Shown here one piece after another: positions 53,046 through 62,165 of a stretch of DNA of 64,000 nucleotides. Origin of the DNA: Litchfieldella rifensis. Its GTDB lineage: Bacteria; Pseudomonadota; Gammaproteobacteria; Pseudomonadales; Halomonadaceae. Made by a program: the position numbers and the translations under genes. Every line of letters starts with the position of its first letter. Position 1 is the stretch's first letter. The stretch spans positions 1-64,000 of the forward strand of contig NZ_JBHRUG010000026.1 in the NCBI RefSeq assembly GCF_042646605.1. Reading direction: 5' to 3'. Below the pieces are notes generated by a model that was not told the DNA's origin, ran no database searches, and saw only the letters and a program-made list of their open reading frames with translations.

Positions 53046-53663
53046 TCAGGCGCGTACCACCTGCGGCACCTCCACCAGCAACTGCCGGGACAGCAGTTGC
53101 CACTGCTCGTCCCAGTGCTCGGTCGGGCGCCGCCGAAAGTCGCTGCGCACGTACTGGGTGATGCGTCCTTCGGCATGAGCCAGCAGCAGATTGGCGGCGC
53201 TGGAAGCCGGTAGTGACGGTCGCAGGCGCTCGCGGATCTCGGCCTCGCGCAGGATCTGCTTGAGCTGGGTTTCCAGGCGCTCGAAGAGCTGGTTCATGCG
53301 CGCGCGCAGGCGCGCGGTCTCGCCTGTCAGAGCGTCGCCGCCGAGCAGCCGCGAGAGGCCGGGGTTCTTCTCGGCGAAGCCCAGCAGTAGGGTGAGGATC
53401 TGCTGGCAGCGGGGGAGGGCGTCGGGGGTGTCGTCGAGAATGCGCCGGATGCGCTCGAACAGGCTCTCCTCGATGAACTCGATCAGCCCCTCGAACATGC
53501 GCGCCTTGCTCGGGAAGTGGCGATACAGCGCCGCTTCCGACACCCCGACCTGTCGCGCCAGGGAGGCGATGGTAATGCGTTTGCCGCTGTCTTCCTCGAG
53601 CATCAGGGCCAGGGCCTGAAGAATCTGCTCGCGGCGGCTTTGTTTGGATGATTCCTGCGTCAT
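53046..53663 (-). CDS. slmA: Nucleoid occlusion factor SlmA
   Basis: 205 residues. TetR-type helix-turn-helix (RITIASLARQVGVSEAALYRHFPSKARMFEGLIEFIEESLFERI) with the SlmA-specific segment; the length matches E. coli SlmA (198). It binds specific DNA sites and blocks FtsZ assembly over the nucleoid. Last in the coaBC-dut-algC-argB-slmA run, 74 nt after argB. With MinCDE and ZapB it completes a division-placement set within this window. Confidence 0.94.
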   Translation of the reverse strand: MTQESSKQSRREQILQALALMLEEDSGKRITIASLARQVGVSEAALYRHFPSKARMFEGLIEFIEESLFERIRRILDDTPDALPRCQQILTLLLGFAEKNPGLSRLLGGDALTGETARLRARMNQLFERLETQLKQILREAEIRERLRPSLPASSAANLLLAHAEGRITQYVRSDFRRRPTEHWDEQWQLLSRQLLVEVPQVVRA

Positions 53664-53737
53664 GATGTTCTTCTAATGATCCCTTGGTTCGCTCATCCTA
53701 CTGTCGCCTCCGTGGAGGGGCAAACACTGCCGCGGGT

Positions 53738-54652
53738 TCACACCCCATCGCCGCGGCCGGTGGGAGTGATCTGGGTGCCGACCCCGGCATTGGTGAAGAT
53801 TTCCAGCAGCGACGCATGAGGCACGCGGCCGTCGATGATATGGGCACTCCTCACGCCGCCCTTGACGGCTTCCAGGGCGCAGCGGATCTTCGGCAGCATG
53901 CCGCCGTGGATGGTGCCATCGGCGATCAGGGCGTCGACGGCGTGGGTCGACAGGCCGGTCAATACCTCGCCCTCGGCATTCATCAGGCCGGCGACATTGG
54001 TCAGCAGCATCAGCTTTTCGGCATTCAGGGCCTCGGCGATCTTGCCGGCCACCAGGTCGGCATTGATGTTGTAGCTGTGCCCCTCGGCGTCCACCCCGAT
54101 TGGGGCGATGACCGGGATGAAATCCCGCTCGGCGAGCATCTCGATCAGGTCGGTGGAGATATGCTCGACCTCGCCGACATGGCCGATGTCGATGATTTCC
54201 GGGGCGGTCATCTCCGGGGTCTTGTGACTGACCTTGAGCTGGCGGGCGGTGATCTGGGCGCCATCCTTGCCGGTCAGGCCAATGGCCTTGCCGCCGCACT
54301 GGTTGATCAGGTTGACGATGCCCTTGTTGACCAGGCCGCCGAGGACCATTTCCACCACGTCCATGGTTTCGGAATCGGTCACGCGCATGCCGTTGACGAA
54401 GCGCGACTCGATCTTCAGCTTGGCCAGCAGGTCGCCGATCTGCGGGCCGCCGCCATGCACCACCACCGGGTTGATGCCGACCTCCTTGAGCAGCACCATG
54501 TCGCGGGCGAAGGAGTCGATCAGGGTATCCTCGGTCATGGCGTTACCGCCGTACTTGACCACTACCGTCTTGCCGGAAAAGCGCTGGATATAGGGCAGGG
54601 CTTCGGAAAGTACTTCGACCACCAGGCGGGGGTCGCGTGTCTGTTCGGTCAT
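53738..54652 (-). CDS. argB: Acetylglutamate kinase
   Basis: 304 residues from the ATG at 54652. Amino-acid kinase fold: VVVKYGGNAM at the phosphate loop, VVHGGGPQIG for N-acetylglutamate, and NINADLVAGKIAEAL with LTNVAGL in the ATP site. N-terminal helix of about 20 residues as in the arginine-inhibited hexameric form (Pseudomonas type). Second step of arginine synthesis. Downstream of algC, as in Pseudomonas. Confidence 0.96.
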   Translation of the reverse strand: MTEQTRDPRLVVEVLSEALPYIQRFSGKTVVVKYGGNAMTEDTLIDSFARDMVLLKEVGINPVVVHGGGPQIGDLLAKLKIESRFVNGMRVTDSETMDVVEMVLGGLVNKGIVNLINQCGGKAIGLTGKDGAQITARQLKVSHKTPEMTAPEIIDIGHVGEVEHISTDLIEMLAERDFIPVIAPIGVDAEGHSYNINADLVAGKIAEALNAEKLMLLTNVAGLMNAEGEVLTGLSTHAVDALIADGTIHGGMLPKIRCALEAVKGGVRSAHIIDGRVPHASLLEIFTNAGVGTQITPTGRGDGV

Positions 54653-54717
54653 TGGTGTCTCTCGATTCAGGCGCGGTGCCCGCTTGCGGGGGCGGGCGCC
54701 GCACCAGCCATGGAAGA

Positions 54718-56112
54718 TCAGAACGGCAGTTCGATACCGGGGGCGACCTGGGACAGTGCCGCACCGAAGCTGTCCTGGATGCGCCTGAGTGCCGCTTCGT
54801 CCTTGCCCTCGAAGCGCAGCACCAGCACCGGTGTGGTGTTGGAGGCGCGGCACAGTCCCCAGCCGTCCGGGTAGTCGACGCGGATCCCGTCGAGCGTGGT
54901 CTTGACGCCGTCGGTACCGAAGTCGCCCTCGCGTGCCAGGCGTTCGACCAGCGCGAACTTGGTCTCGTCGGTGACGGTGATGTTCAGCTCCGGGGTGCCC
55001 AGGTCCTGGGGATAGCGGTCGAAGAAGGCATCGGCGTCCCGCTCCTGGCGGGAGAGGATCTCCAGCAGGCGGGCGGCGCCATAGAGGCCGTCGTCGAAGC
55101 CATACCAGCGCTCCTTGAAGAAGATGTGACCGCTCATCTCGCCGGCGAGCTGGGCGCCGGTTTCCTTCATGCGACCCTTGATCAGCGAGTGGCCGGTGCG
55201 CCACATTTCCGGCGTGCCGCCGGCCTCCTCGATCACCTGGGCCAGGTTGCCGGTGCACTTGACGTCGAAGATCACGCGCGCCCCGGGGTTGCGTGAGAGC
55301 ATGTCCTCGGCGAAGGCCATCATCAGACGGTCGGGATAGATCAGCTCGCCCCGGGGAGTGATCACACCCAGGCGGTCGCCGTCGCCGTCGAAGGCCAGGC
55401 CGATATCGGCGCCGCTCTCCTGGACGGTGCGGATCAGGTCCTCGAGGTTTTCCGGCTTGCCCGGGTCCGGATGATGATTGGGGAAGGTGCCGTCGATCTC
55501 GGCGAACAACGGGGTCATGTCGGCCCCCAGTCTCTCGACCAGCATGGGGCCCAGTTCGCCGGTGACGCCGTTGCCACAGTCCACCACCGCCTTGAGCGGG
55601 CGCGCGAGCGAGACGTCGCCCAGGATGCGCTCGAGGTAGGCCGCGCGGACGTCCTCTTCGCGGACCTGCCCCTGGCCGTGGCTGAGATCGCCTTCCACGA
55701 TGCGGCGATAGAGCGCGGTGATGGCATCCCCGGACAGCGTCTCGCCGCCGAGCACGATCTTGAGTCCGTTGTAGTCGGGCGGATTGTGACTGCCGGTGAT
55801 CACCACGCCCGAGGCGCTCCCCTCGAGCACATGGGTGGCGAAGTAGAGCACCGGGGTCGGCACCATGCCGATGTCGATGACGTCGCGCCCGGAAGCGGTG
55901 AGGCCGCGAGTCAGAGCGGCCTGCAGGCGCGGGCCGGAGAGGCGTCCGTCGCGGGCCACGATCACCGTGGACTCGCCACGCGCGGCGGCCTCGCTGCCGA
56001 TGGCCTGGCCGATCCGCTCGACGGTCTCCTCGGTCAGGGTGTCGTCGACGGTGCCGCGAATGTCATAGGCACGGAAGATGGAAGCAGGTACGGAGTTGGC
56101 TGTCTGGGTCAT
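54718..56112 (-). CDS. algC: Phosphomannomutase/phosphoglucomutase
   Basis: 464 residues from the ATG at 56112. The phosphoserine is Ser108 in VVITGSHNPPDYNG, the same number as in P. aeruginosa AlgC. Mg2+ loop AFDGDGDRLG, sugar-binding loop GEMSGHIFF, and phosphate-binding SNTTPVLVLRFE. It interconverts mannose- and glucose-1- and 6-phosphates for LPS and exopolysaccharide precursors. The longer opening to 56385 runs into dut and is rejected. Confidence 0.95.
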   Translation of the reverse strand: MTQTANSVPASIFRAYDIRGTVDDTLTEETVERIGQAIGSEAAARGESTVIVARDGRLSGPRLQAALTRGLTASGRDVIDIGMVPTPVLYFATHVLEGSASGVVITGSHNPPDYNGLKIVLGGETLSGDAITALYRRIVEGDLSHGQGQVREEDVRAAYLERILGDVSLARPLKAVVDCGNGVTGELGPMLVERLGADMTPLFAEIDGTFPNHHPDPGKPENLEDLIRTVQESGADIGLAFDGDGDRLGVITPRGELIYPDRLMMAFAEDMLSRNPGARVIFDVKCTGNLAQVIEEAGGTPEMWRTGHSLIKGRMKETGAQLAGEMSGHIFFKERWYGFDDGLYGAARLLEILSRQERDADAFFDRYPQDLGTPELNITVTDETKFALVERLAREGDFGTDGVKTTLDGIRVDYPDGWGLCRASNTTPVLVLRFEGKDEAALRRIQDSFGAALSQVAPGIELPF

Positions 56113-56245
56113 TGGACTATCCCTAATTGGTAATGACGGACTCGGCAGGCCGCGCCGCGTATCGGCGCGGGTCCCGCGTTCCAGGCCCGGGCGTCTCGTC
56201 CTTGTGCGATCCTTGCCCGCGACCGTGTGGCTCGCTGCGTCGGCG

Positions 56246-56761
56246 CTAGCGGCGACCGGAGCTGCCGAAGCCGCCTGCACCGCGCCGGCTGGCGTCGAAG
56301 TCTTCGACCACGTCGAGTTCGGCCTGTACCACGGGGACAAGCACATACTGTGCCAGGCGTTCGCCCGGCTCGAGCGTGAACTCATGGTGACCGCGATTCC
56401 AGACCGAAATCATCAGCTCGCCCTGGTAGTCGGAATCGATCAGGCCGACCAGGTTGCCGAGCACGATGCCGTGCTTGTGCCCCAGGCCGGAGCGCGGCAG
56501 GATCATGCCGGCGAGACCGGGATCGGCGATATGGATGGCCAGTCCGGTGCGTACCAGCTCGCACTGGCCGGGAGCGAGGGTGAGCGGGGCATCGAGCAGG
56601 GCGCGCAGGTCCATGCCGGCACTGCCGGTGGTGGCGTAATGCGGCAGCGGGAAGTCGCGAACCCGGTCGTCGAGGATCTTGACGGCCAGCTTGGGTATGG
56701 TCTGTCCAAGGGTGGCCGCGTGAGGCCTGGCGGGGTGTGGGGGGGATAACGTGTCAGCCAT
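56246..56761 (-). CDS. dut: dUTP diphosphatase
   Basis: 171 residues, about 20 more than E. coli because of an N-terminal extension (TLSPPHPARPHAATLGQ). Trimeric dUTPase motifs in order: TTGSAGMDLRA (1), PRSGLGHKHGIVLGN (2), GLIDSDYQGEL (3, catalytic Asp and Tyr), EPGERLAQYVLVP (4) and GAGGFGSSGR (5). It hydrolyses dUTP to dUMP. It follows coaBC after 11 nt and precedes algC by 133 nt. Confidence 0.97.
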   Translation of the reverse strand: MADTLSPPHPARPHAATLGQTIPKLAVKILDDRVRDFPLPHYATTGSAGMDLRALLDAPLTLAPGQCELVRTGLAIHIADPGLAGMILPRSGLGHKHGIVLGNLVGLIDSDYQGELMISVWNRGHHEFTLEPGERLAQYVLVPVVQAELDVVEDFDASRRGAGGFGSSGRR

Positions 56762-56772
56762 GGGGGTTCCTG

Positions 56773-58041
56773 TCAGGAGGATGGGGTCTCGTGGCTGGCG
56801 GTCAGGCGCTCGAGAATCGCCTCGAAGACCGCCGAGGCCAGCGTCTGCTTGGTTTGTGCCGGCAATTCGCGACGTCCCGGTGAGCGGTCATCATCGCGCC
56901 ACAGCAACAGGGCCGCATTGTGGTCGGCCCCGAAGCCCAGCCCTTCCTGCGACACGTCGTTGGCGACGATCATGTCCAGCCCCTTGCGCAGGAGCTTGTC
57001 TCGGGCATAGGCCTCGAGGTCGCGGGTTTCGGCGGCAAAGCCGACGACGAAGGGGCGGATCCGGCGGTCGAGGGCGGCGATCTCGGCGATGATATCGGGG
57101 TTCTTGGCCAGCTTCAGGGTCAGGTCGTCGCGCTCCGCGGTCTTCTTGAGCTTGTGTTCGGCGACGTGTTCGACCCGATAGTCGGCGACGGCCGCGCAAC
57201 CGATGAAGACATCGCTCTGCTCGGCGAGCCGGCGCGACGCTTCGAACATTTCCTGGGCCGACTCCACATCGAGGCGCTCGACGCCCGGGGGCGTGTCCAG
57301 GGACACCGGGCCGCTGATCAGCTTGACCGTGGCGCCCCGACGGACGGCCGCCTCGGCCAGCGCATAGCCCATCTTGCCCGAGCTATGGTTGGACAGGTAA
57401 CGCACCGGGTCGATGGCCTCGCGCGTGGGGCCGGCGGTGATGACGATGGTCAGGCCGCGGGCGTCGGCTGTCGCTCGAGACGGAGCGAAGAGGGACGACG
57501 TCACGGCCAGCAGGGATTCCAGGATCGTCTCGGGCTCGAGCATGCGGCCGGGGCCGATATCGCCGCATGCCTGGTCGCCGGCATCGGGGCCCAGCAGCCG
57601 CCAGCCATCGTCCTCGAGTTGCCGGGCATTGCGCTGGGTGGCGGGATGGCGCCACATGGCCTGGTTCATGGCCGGGGCCATCACCCGTTCGGCATCGCTT
57701 GCCAGGCACAGGGTGGTCAGCAAGTCGTCGGCATGGCCGTGGGCCAGACGTGCCATCAGGTCGGCGGTGCCCGGCGCGACCAGGATCAGCTCGGCCCAGC
57801 GGGCCAGCTCGATATGTCCCATGCCGGCCTCGGCCTCCGGATCGAGCAACGAGGTCCGTACCGTTTCGCCGCTCAGTGCCTGGAGGGTCAGCGGGGTGAT
57901 AAAGGCCTGGGCCCCCTCGGTCATGACCACGCGCACCTCCGCGCCGGCCTTCTTCAGGAGCCGCGCCAGCTGGGCGCTCTTGTAGGCAGCGATACCGGCA
58001 CTGATGCCGAGCAGAATGCGTTTGCCGAGCAGTGTTGACAT
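56773..58041 (-). CDS. coaBC: Bifunctional CoaBC (phosphopantothenate-cysteine ligase and PPC decarboxylase)
   Basis: 422 residues. The CoaC half (1-190) has the flavoprotein signature GISAGIAAYKSAQL, the catalytic His76 in GMGHIELA, APAMNQAMW and ACGDIGPGRM (reactive Cys). The CoaB half (about 205-422) has TAGPTREAIDPVRYLSNHSSGKMGYALAEAA and AAVADYRVEHVAEHK.LKK. It makes 4'-phosphopantetheine for CoA. First gene of the minus-strand operon with dut; divergent from radC (132 nt). Confidence 0.97.
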   Translation of the reverse strand: MSTLLGKRILLGISAGIAAYKSAQLARLLKKAGAEVRVVMTEGAQAFITPLTLQALSGETVRTSLLDPEAEAGMGHIELARWAELILVAPGTADLMARLAHGHADDLLTTLCLASDAERVMAPAMNQAMWRHPATQRNARQLEDDGWRLLGPDAGDQACGDIGPGRMLEPETILESLLAVTSSLFAPSRATADARGLTIVITAGPTREAIDPVRYLSNHSSGKMGYALAEAAVRRGATVKLISGPVSLDTPPGVERLDVESAQEMFEASRRLAEQSDVFIGCAAVADYRVEHVAEHKLKKTAERDDLTLKLAKNPDIIAEIAALDRRIRPFVVGFAAETRDLEAYARDKLLRKGLDMIVANDVSQEGLGFGADHNAALLLWRDDDRSPGRRELPAQTKQTLASAVFEAILERLTASHETPSS

Positions 58042-58173
58042 GACACGATCCGAACCGGAATCCAGGCACCTACCTTATCATCAGCGCCGGGCTTTGCGTA
58101 GCCACGGCAAGCTGGACAACGGCGGCGACACTGGTAGTTTGGTGGAGTGAACAGCAGACGCAAGGAGGCGTCG

Positions 58174-58848
58174 ATGTCGATTCGTGACTGGCCGGAAGGC
58201 GAGCGGCCCCGGGAAAAGTTGCTCGCCCTGGGCGCGGCCGGACTGTCGGATGCCGAGTTGCTGGCCATCTTCCTGCGGGTGGGGGTGAAGGGGCGCTCGG
58301 CAGTGGATCTGGCCCGCGACCTGTTGACGGGGTTCGGCGGCCTGCGCCAGTTGCTGGAGGCCGATCGCACACGGTTCTGTGCCGAGCACGGCCTGGGCGA
58401 GGCCAAGTACGTCCAGCTCCAGGCGGTGCTGGAGCTTTCCCGGCGCCATCTGGCCAGTCAGCTCGAGCGTGGCGGTGCCCTGACCTCACCGGCACTGGTA
58501 CGCGCTTATCTGGCGTCGCAGTTGCGCCACCTCGGGCATGAGGAGTTCGCTGCGCTGTTCCTCGACAGCCAGCATCGGGTGATCCGCTTCGAGTCGTTGT
58601 TTCGCGGCACCCTGGACAGTGCGTCGGTGTATCCCCGGGAGGTCGCCCGGCGCGCCCTGGAGCTGGGGGCCGGGGCGATCATCTTCGCGCACAACCACCC
58701 CTCCGGCGTCGCCGAGCCCAGCGACGCCGATCGCCGCATCACCGATCGGCTCAAGGAGTCGCTGGGCCTGTTCGAGATTCGGGTGCTGGACCATTTCGTT
58801 GTCGGTGACGATGAGGTAGTATCCTTTGCCGAACGCGGCTGGTTGTAG
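58174..58848 (+). CDS. radC: RadC family JAMM/MPN+ protein
   Basis: 224 residues from the ATG at 58174 (AAGGAGG at 5 nt). N-terminal UvrC/HhH-like domain (1-95, with REKLLALGAAGLSDAELLAIFLRVG) and a C-terminal JAB/MPN domain with IIFAHNHPSGVAEPSDAD (the H-x-H-x7-10-D metal motif). The name is historical: E. coli radC mutant effects were due to recG, and the role remains uncertain. Standard position between coaBC and rpmB. Confidence 0.93.
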   Translation: MSIRDWPEGERPREKLLALGAAGLSDAELLAIFLRVGVKGRSAVDLARDLLTGFGGLRQLLEADRTRFCAEHGLGEAKYVQLQAVLELSRRHLASQLERGGALTSPALVRAYLASQLRHLGHEEFAALFLDSQHRVIRFESLFRGTLDSASVYPREVARRALELGAGAIIFAHNHPSGVAEPSDADRRITDRLKESLGLFEIRVLDHFVVGDDEVVSFAERGWL

Positions 58849-58867
58849 GGTGCCGGGCCGCTTGGGC

Positions 58868-58896
58868 TTGCCGTGGACCACCAGGTCTGGTATAAA
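58868..58896 (+). promoter_or_regulatory. Sigma-70 promoter of rpmB-rpmG
   Basis: TTGCCG (58868-58873), a 17-nt spacer, then TATAAA (58891-58896), ending about 118 nt before the rpmB start. Spacing is ideal and the -10 matches 5 of 6. Confidence 0.7.
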
Positions 58897-59014
58897 GTGC
58901 ACCCTTTGAATTCCCTTGGGTTAAATAAGGGGCAGTGAGACGGTGGCCAGCCGTTCGCCCTACCCGGTTTGCCCGACAGGTTTTGAACAACTCGCCAAGC
59001 GGTTGGAGGCTCCC

Positions 59015-59251
59015 ATGTCCAAAGTATGTCAGGTTACCGGCAAGCGCCCGGTGACTGGTAACAATGTATCGCACTCCCAGCGCAAGACTCGCCGTCGTTT
59101 CTTGCCCAACCTGCATACCCACCGTTTCTGGGTGGAGTCCGAGAAGCGCTTCGTCAAGCTGCGTATCTCCTCCAAGGGTATGCGTATCATCGACAAGAAG
59201 GGCATCGAAGCGGTGCTCGGCGATATCCGCAAGCGCGGTGAAAGCATCTAA
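59015..59251 (+). CDS. rpmB: 50S ribosomal protein L28
   Basis: 78 residues from the ATG at 59015 (TTGGAGG upstream). MSKVCQVTGKRPVTGNNVSHS is diagnostic of bL28. Followed by rpmG after 13 nt, as in E. coli. Confidence 0.98.
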   Translation: MSKVCQVTGKRPVTGNNVSHSQRKTRRRFLPNLHTHRFWVESEKRFVKLRISSKGMRIIDKKGIEAVLGDIRKRGESI

Positions 59252-59264
59252 GGGGGCATGAGTC

Positions 59265-59420
59265 ATGCGTGACAAGATCAAGATGGTGTCCAGCGCCGGT
59301 ACCGGCCATTTCTACACCACCGACAAGAACAAGCGGAACACCCCGGACAAGCTCGAATTCAAGAAGTTCGATCCGGTGGTCCGCAAGCACGTGATGTACA
59401 AGGAAGCCAAGATCAAGTAA
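59265..59420 (+). CDS. rpmG: 50S ribosomal protein L33
   Basis: 51 residues (MRDKIKMVSSAGTGHFYTT at the start, HVMYKEAKIK at the end). It is the zinc-free form of bL33, lacking the paired CxxC motifs, so it does not depend on zinc. AGGGGGC lies 8 nt upstream. It ends the rpmB-rpmG operon, just before a terminator. Confidence 0.97.
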   Translation: MRDKIKMVSSAGTGHFYTTDKNKRNTPDKLEFKKFDPVVRKHVMYKEAKIK

Positions 59421-59459
59421 GCCTTGATCGCTTCCACCGCAGGCGAGAGTCTGCCCCGG

Positions 59460-59483
59460 AACCCGGCTCGCGCCGGGTTCTTG
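59460..59483 (+). terminator. Intrinsic terminator after rpmG
   Basis: AACCCGGC, loop TCGC, GCCGGGTT (8 bp) then CTTGTG, 40 nt after the rpmG stop. The U-tract is short, so some read-through into mutM is possible. Confidence 0.75.
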
Positions 59484-59513
59484 TGTATCTGAGCCTCGCC
59501 AGCAGGAATCGCC

Positions 59514-60344
59514 ATGCCCGAGTTGCCCGAAGTCGAGACCACGCGCCGCGGTATTGCCCCGCACGTCGAGGGGCGTGAGATCCGCGAGGTGATCGTCCGC
59601 GAACGGCGCCTTCGCATGCCGGTCCCGGAGGGGATCGAGGACGCCTTGATCGGCGCCCGTGTCGGCACGCTCGGCCGACGGGCCAAGTACCTGCTGGTAC
59701 CCGTCGCCGGTCCGCTTGGCGAGGCGTCGACGCTGCTGTGGCACTTGGGCATGTCGGGCAGCCTGCGCATTGCGCGCATCGGCGAGTTGCCGAAAAAGCA
59801 CGACCATGTCGACCTGGTGCTGGAAGACGGTGCCATCCTGCGCTATCACGACCCCCGCCGTTTCGGCTTCATCGACTGGCTGCGGGGCGCCATCGAAACC
59901 GACCCGCGGTTGGCCCGGCTGGGGCCGGAACCCCTGTCGCCGGAATTCGATGCTCGGCGGCTTTATGCGCTGTCACGCAAGCGTCGCATTGCCGTGAAAC
60001 CCTTTCTGATGGACAGCGCCGTGGTGGTCGGGGTGGGTAATATCTACGCCGCCGAGGCGCTGTTTCTGGCCGGTATCGATCCGCGTCGTGCCGCCGGACG
60101 TATCTCGCAAGCGCGCTATGAGCTGCTGGCGGCAGCCGTGCGTGAGGTGCTGGCGGCGGCCATCACCCAGGGTGGGACGACGTTGCGCGACTTCGTCAGC
60201 GGCACCGGTGAGCCGGGCTACTTCGCCCAGCGCCTCAATGTCTACGGTCGCGTTGGCCAGCCCTGCCGGCGCTGTGGCGCCGAACTCCAACTGGTGACCC
60301 TGGGCCAGCGGGCCAGCGTGTTCTGCGGCTCCTGCCAGACGTGA
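59514..60344 (+). CDS. mutM: Formamidopyrimidine-DNA glycosylase
   Basis: 276 residues. The N-terminal MPELPEVETTRRG supplies the catalytic Pro2 and Glu3; RRAKYLLV holds the conserved Lys; the H2TH region contains VVVGVGNIYAAEALF; the C-terminal zinc finger is CRRC and CGSC. It removes 8-oxoguanine and nicks the strand. The last finger segment (FCGSC) replaces the usual YCPxCQ but keeps both cysteines. Confidence 0.96.
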   Translation: MPELPEVETTRRGIAPHVEGREIREVIVRERRLRMPVPEGIEDALIGARVGTLGRRAKYLLVPVAGPLGEASTLLWHLGMSGSLRIARIGELPKKHDHVDLVLEDGAILRYHDPRRFGFIDWLRGAIETDPRLARLGPEPLSPEFDARRLYALSRKRRIAVKPFLMDSAVVVGVGNIYAAEALFLAGIDPRRAAGRISQARYELLAAAVREVLAAAITQGGTTLRDFVSGTGEPGYFAQRLNVYGRVGQPCRRCGAELQLVTLGQRASVFCGSCQT

Positions 60345-60442
60345 GCGAGCCACCGGCATCCGTCGAGTTTTGCCCGACGGGGGCCGTGGCGCGTTAGAAT
60401 GCCTTTTTACCTACTCCCGTTTTCTGCATGTCGGAGATCTCC

Positions 60443-61633
60443 GTGACCGAACGCCTGCGCTTGAAGAAGAATGCCGATCGCCGTTTGAAGGCCGGCCATC
60501 TATGGCTGTATTCCAACGAGATCGACACCCAGGCCACGCCGCTCAAGACCTTCGAGCCGGGCGCCCAGGCAGTGATCGAGGCCGCCAATGGCAAGGCGAT
60601 GGCGGTGGCCTATGTCAACCCGCACTCGTTGATCTGCGCGCGCGTGGTGTCCCGCGATCCCAATGTCCGCCTCGATCGCTCGCTGCTGGTGCATCGCCTG
60701 AAGCAGGCACTCGGATTGCGCGAGCGGCTGTTCACCAAGCCTTTCTATCGCCTGATCCATGGTGAAGGCGATCTGCTTCCGGGGTTGATCGTCGATCGCT
60801 TCGATGACGTCCTGGTGGTGCAGCTCAACACCCTGGGGATGGAGCGTCTGGGCGAGGAAGTCGTCGCCGCGCTGGACAAGGTATTGTCGCCACGGGCCAT
60901 CGTATTCAAGAACGACTCGTCGGGGCGCCGCCAGGAGCAGCTCGAACGCCAGGTATCGCTGGTCAAGGGGGAACTGCCCGAACAAGTGCTGCTGGAAGAG
61001 AATGGCGTGCGCTTTGCGGTGCCGGTGCTCGAGGGCCAGAAGACCGGCTGGTTCTATGACCATCGTGCCAATCGCGCCTGGTTGAACGGCTTGGTGGCCG
61101 GCAAGCGGGTACTGGACGTGTTCAGCTACATCGGTGGCTGGGGCGTGCAGGCGGCGGCGCATGGGGCCAGCGAGGTGCTGTGCATCGATGCCTCGGGCGA
61201 GGCCCTGGAGCGGGTCGCCGAGAATGCCGCCCTGAACGGCCTGACCGAGCAGGTGGCTATCGGTGAGGGCGATGCCTTCGAGGTGCTCGCGGCGCTCAAG
61301 GCCGACAACGAGCAGTTCGACGTGGTGATCCTCGACCCACCGGCCTTCATCAAGAAGCGCAAGGACATTCCCAACGGCGAGCGGGCCTATTCGCGACTCA
61401 ATCGCGAGGCCATGCGGTTACTGGGGCGTGACGGCCTGCTGGTCTCGGCGTCGTGTTCCATGCATCTGGCACCGGAGCGTCTGATGGAGTGCATACGGGG
61501 GGCGGTGCGTCACCAGGATCGCCATGGCCAGGTGATCTACCAGGGACACCAGGGGCCCGACCATCCGGTACATCCGGCGATTCCCGAAACCGCCTACCTC
61601 AAGGCATTGGGCGTGCGAGTCTTCAGGGATTGA
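60443..61633 (+). CDS. rlmI: 23S rRNA (cytosine(1962)-C5)-methyltransferase RlmI
   Basis: 396 residues from GTG 60443, favoured over ATG 60428 because GGAGATCTCC places a ribosome site 6 nt before it and the family begins LRLKKNADRRLKAGHLWLYSNEID. An N-terminal PUA domain (to about 75), an RNA-binding EEHE-like region and a SAM domain with VLDVFSYIGGWGVQAAAHGA and ILDPPAFIKK follow. VSASCSMHL carries the catalytic Cys. A TAGAAT (60395-60400) upstream may be its -10. Confidence 0.93.
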   Translation: MTERLRLKKNADRRLKAGHLWLYSNEIDTQATPLKTFEPGAQAVIEAANGKAMAVAYVNPHSLICARVVSRDPNVRLDRSLLVHRLKQALGLRERLFTKPFYRLIHGEGDLLPGLIVDRFDDVLVVQLNTLGMERLGEEVVAALDKVLSPRAIVFKNDSSGRRQEQLERQVSLVKGELPEQVLLEENGVRFAVPVLEGQKTGWFYDHRANRAWLNGLVAGKRVLDVFSYIGGWGVQAAAHGASEVLCIDASGEALERVAENAALNGLTEQVAIGEGDAFEVLAALKADNEQFDVVILDPPAFIKKRKDIPNGERAYSRLNREAMRLLGRDGLLVSASCSMHLAPERLMECIRGAVRHQDRHGQVIYQGHQGPDHPVHPAIPETAYLKALGVRVFRD

Positions 61634-61637
61634 TGCC

Positions 61638-61964
61638 ATGGCGGACTATGTACGGGTATTTCGGCACTCCAACGCCCTGCTGGTCAGCCATATACAGAAT
61701 GTCCTGATCGCGGCGGGGATTCCCGCCGAACTGCGCAACATGACCCTCGGCGGCGGGGCCGGTGAGCTGCCGCTGGGGGAGTGCGAGCCCGAGGTCTGGG
61801 TGGCGGCGCACAATGCCGCGCGCGCCGACGCCCTGGTGCGGGAGAGCCTGCAAGGTGCCAGCGACCCGGCACCCGACTGGGTCTGCCCCCACTGTGGCGA
61901 GTCACTGGGGGGCGCCTTCGAGACTTGCTGGAAATGCGGCACCGACCGTTCCCATGGAGCCTGA
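61638..61964 (+). CDS. DUF2007 protein with a C-terminal zinc ribbon
   Basis: 108 residues. The N-terminal DUF2007 domain (MADYVRVFRHSNALLVSHIQNVLIAAGI..ELRN), a signal-transducing PII-like ferredoxin-fold module, is joined to a zinc ribbon with Cys83, Cys86, Cys97 and Cys100 (VCPHCGES, TCWKCG). Function unknown. It follows rlmI after 4 nt and is probably co-transcribed. Confidence 0.83.
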   Translation: MADYVRVFRHSNALLVSHIQNVLIAAGIPAELRNMTLGGGAGELPLGECEPEVWVAAHNAARADALVRESLQGASDPAPDWVCPHCGESLGGAFETCWKCGTDRSHGA

Positions 61965-62165
61965 TACGTCCCTGAGCGGTCGTGCTCGGCGCATGCCCGC
62001 CGGGTATGTCGAGATCTACGGTGCCGCCCTGATGCCCGAATAGTGAACCGGAAATCTTCTCGAATCGCGGTGTCCTGGCAAGATATCATCCGGATTTTCG
62101 AGCAATATTTGCGAGATCGCTGCGAATTCTCGTGTGGTTTTATCATGATTGCTCCGCTGTGCTGT

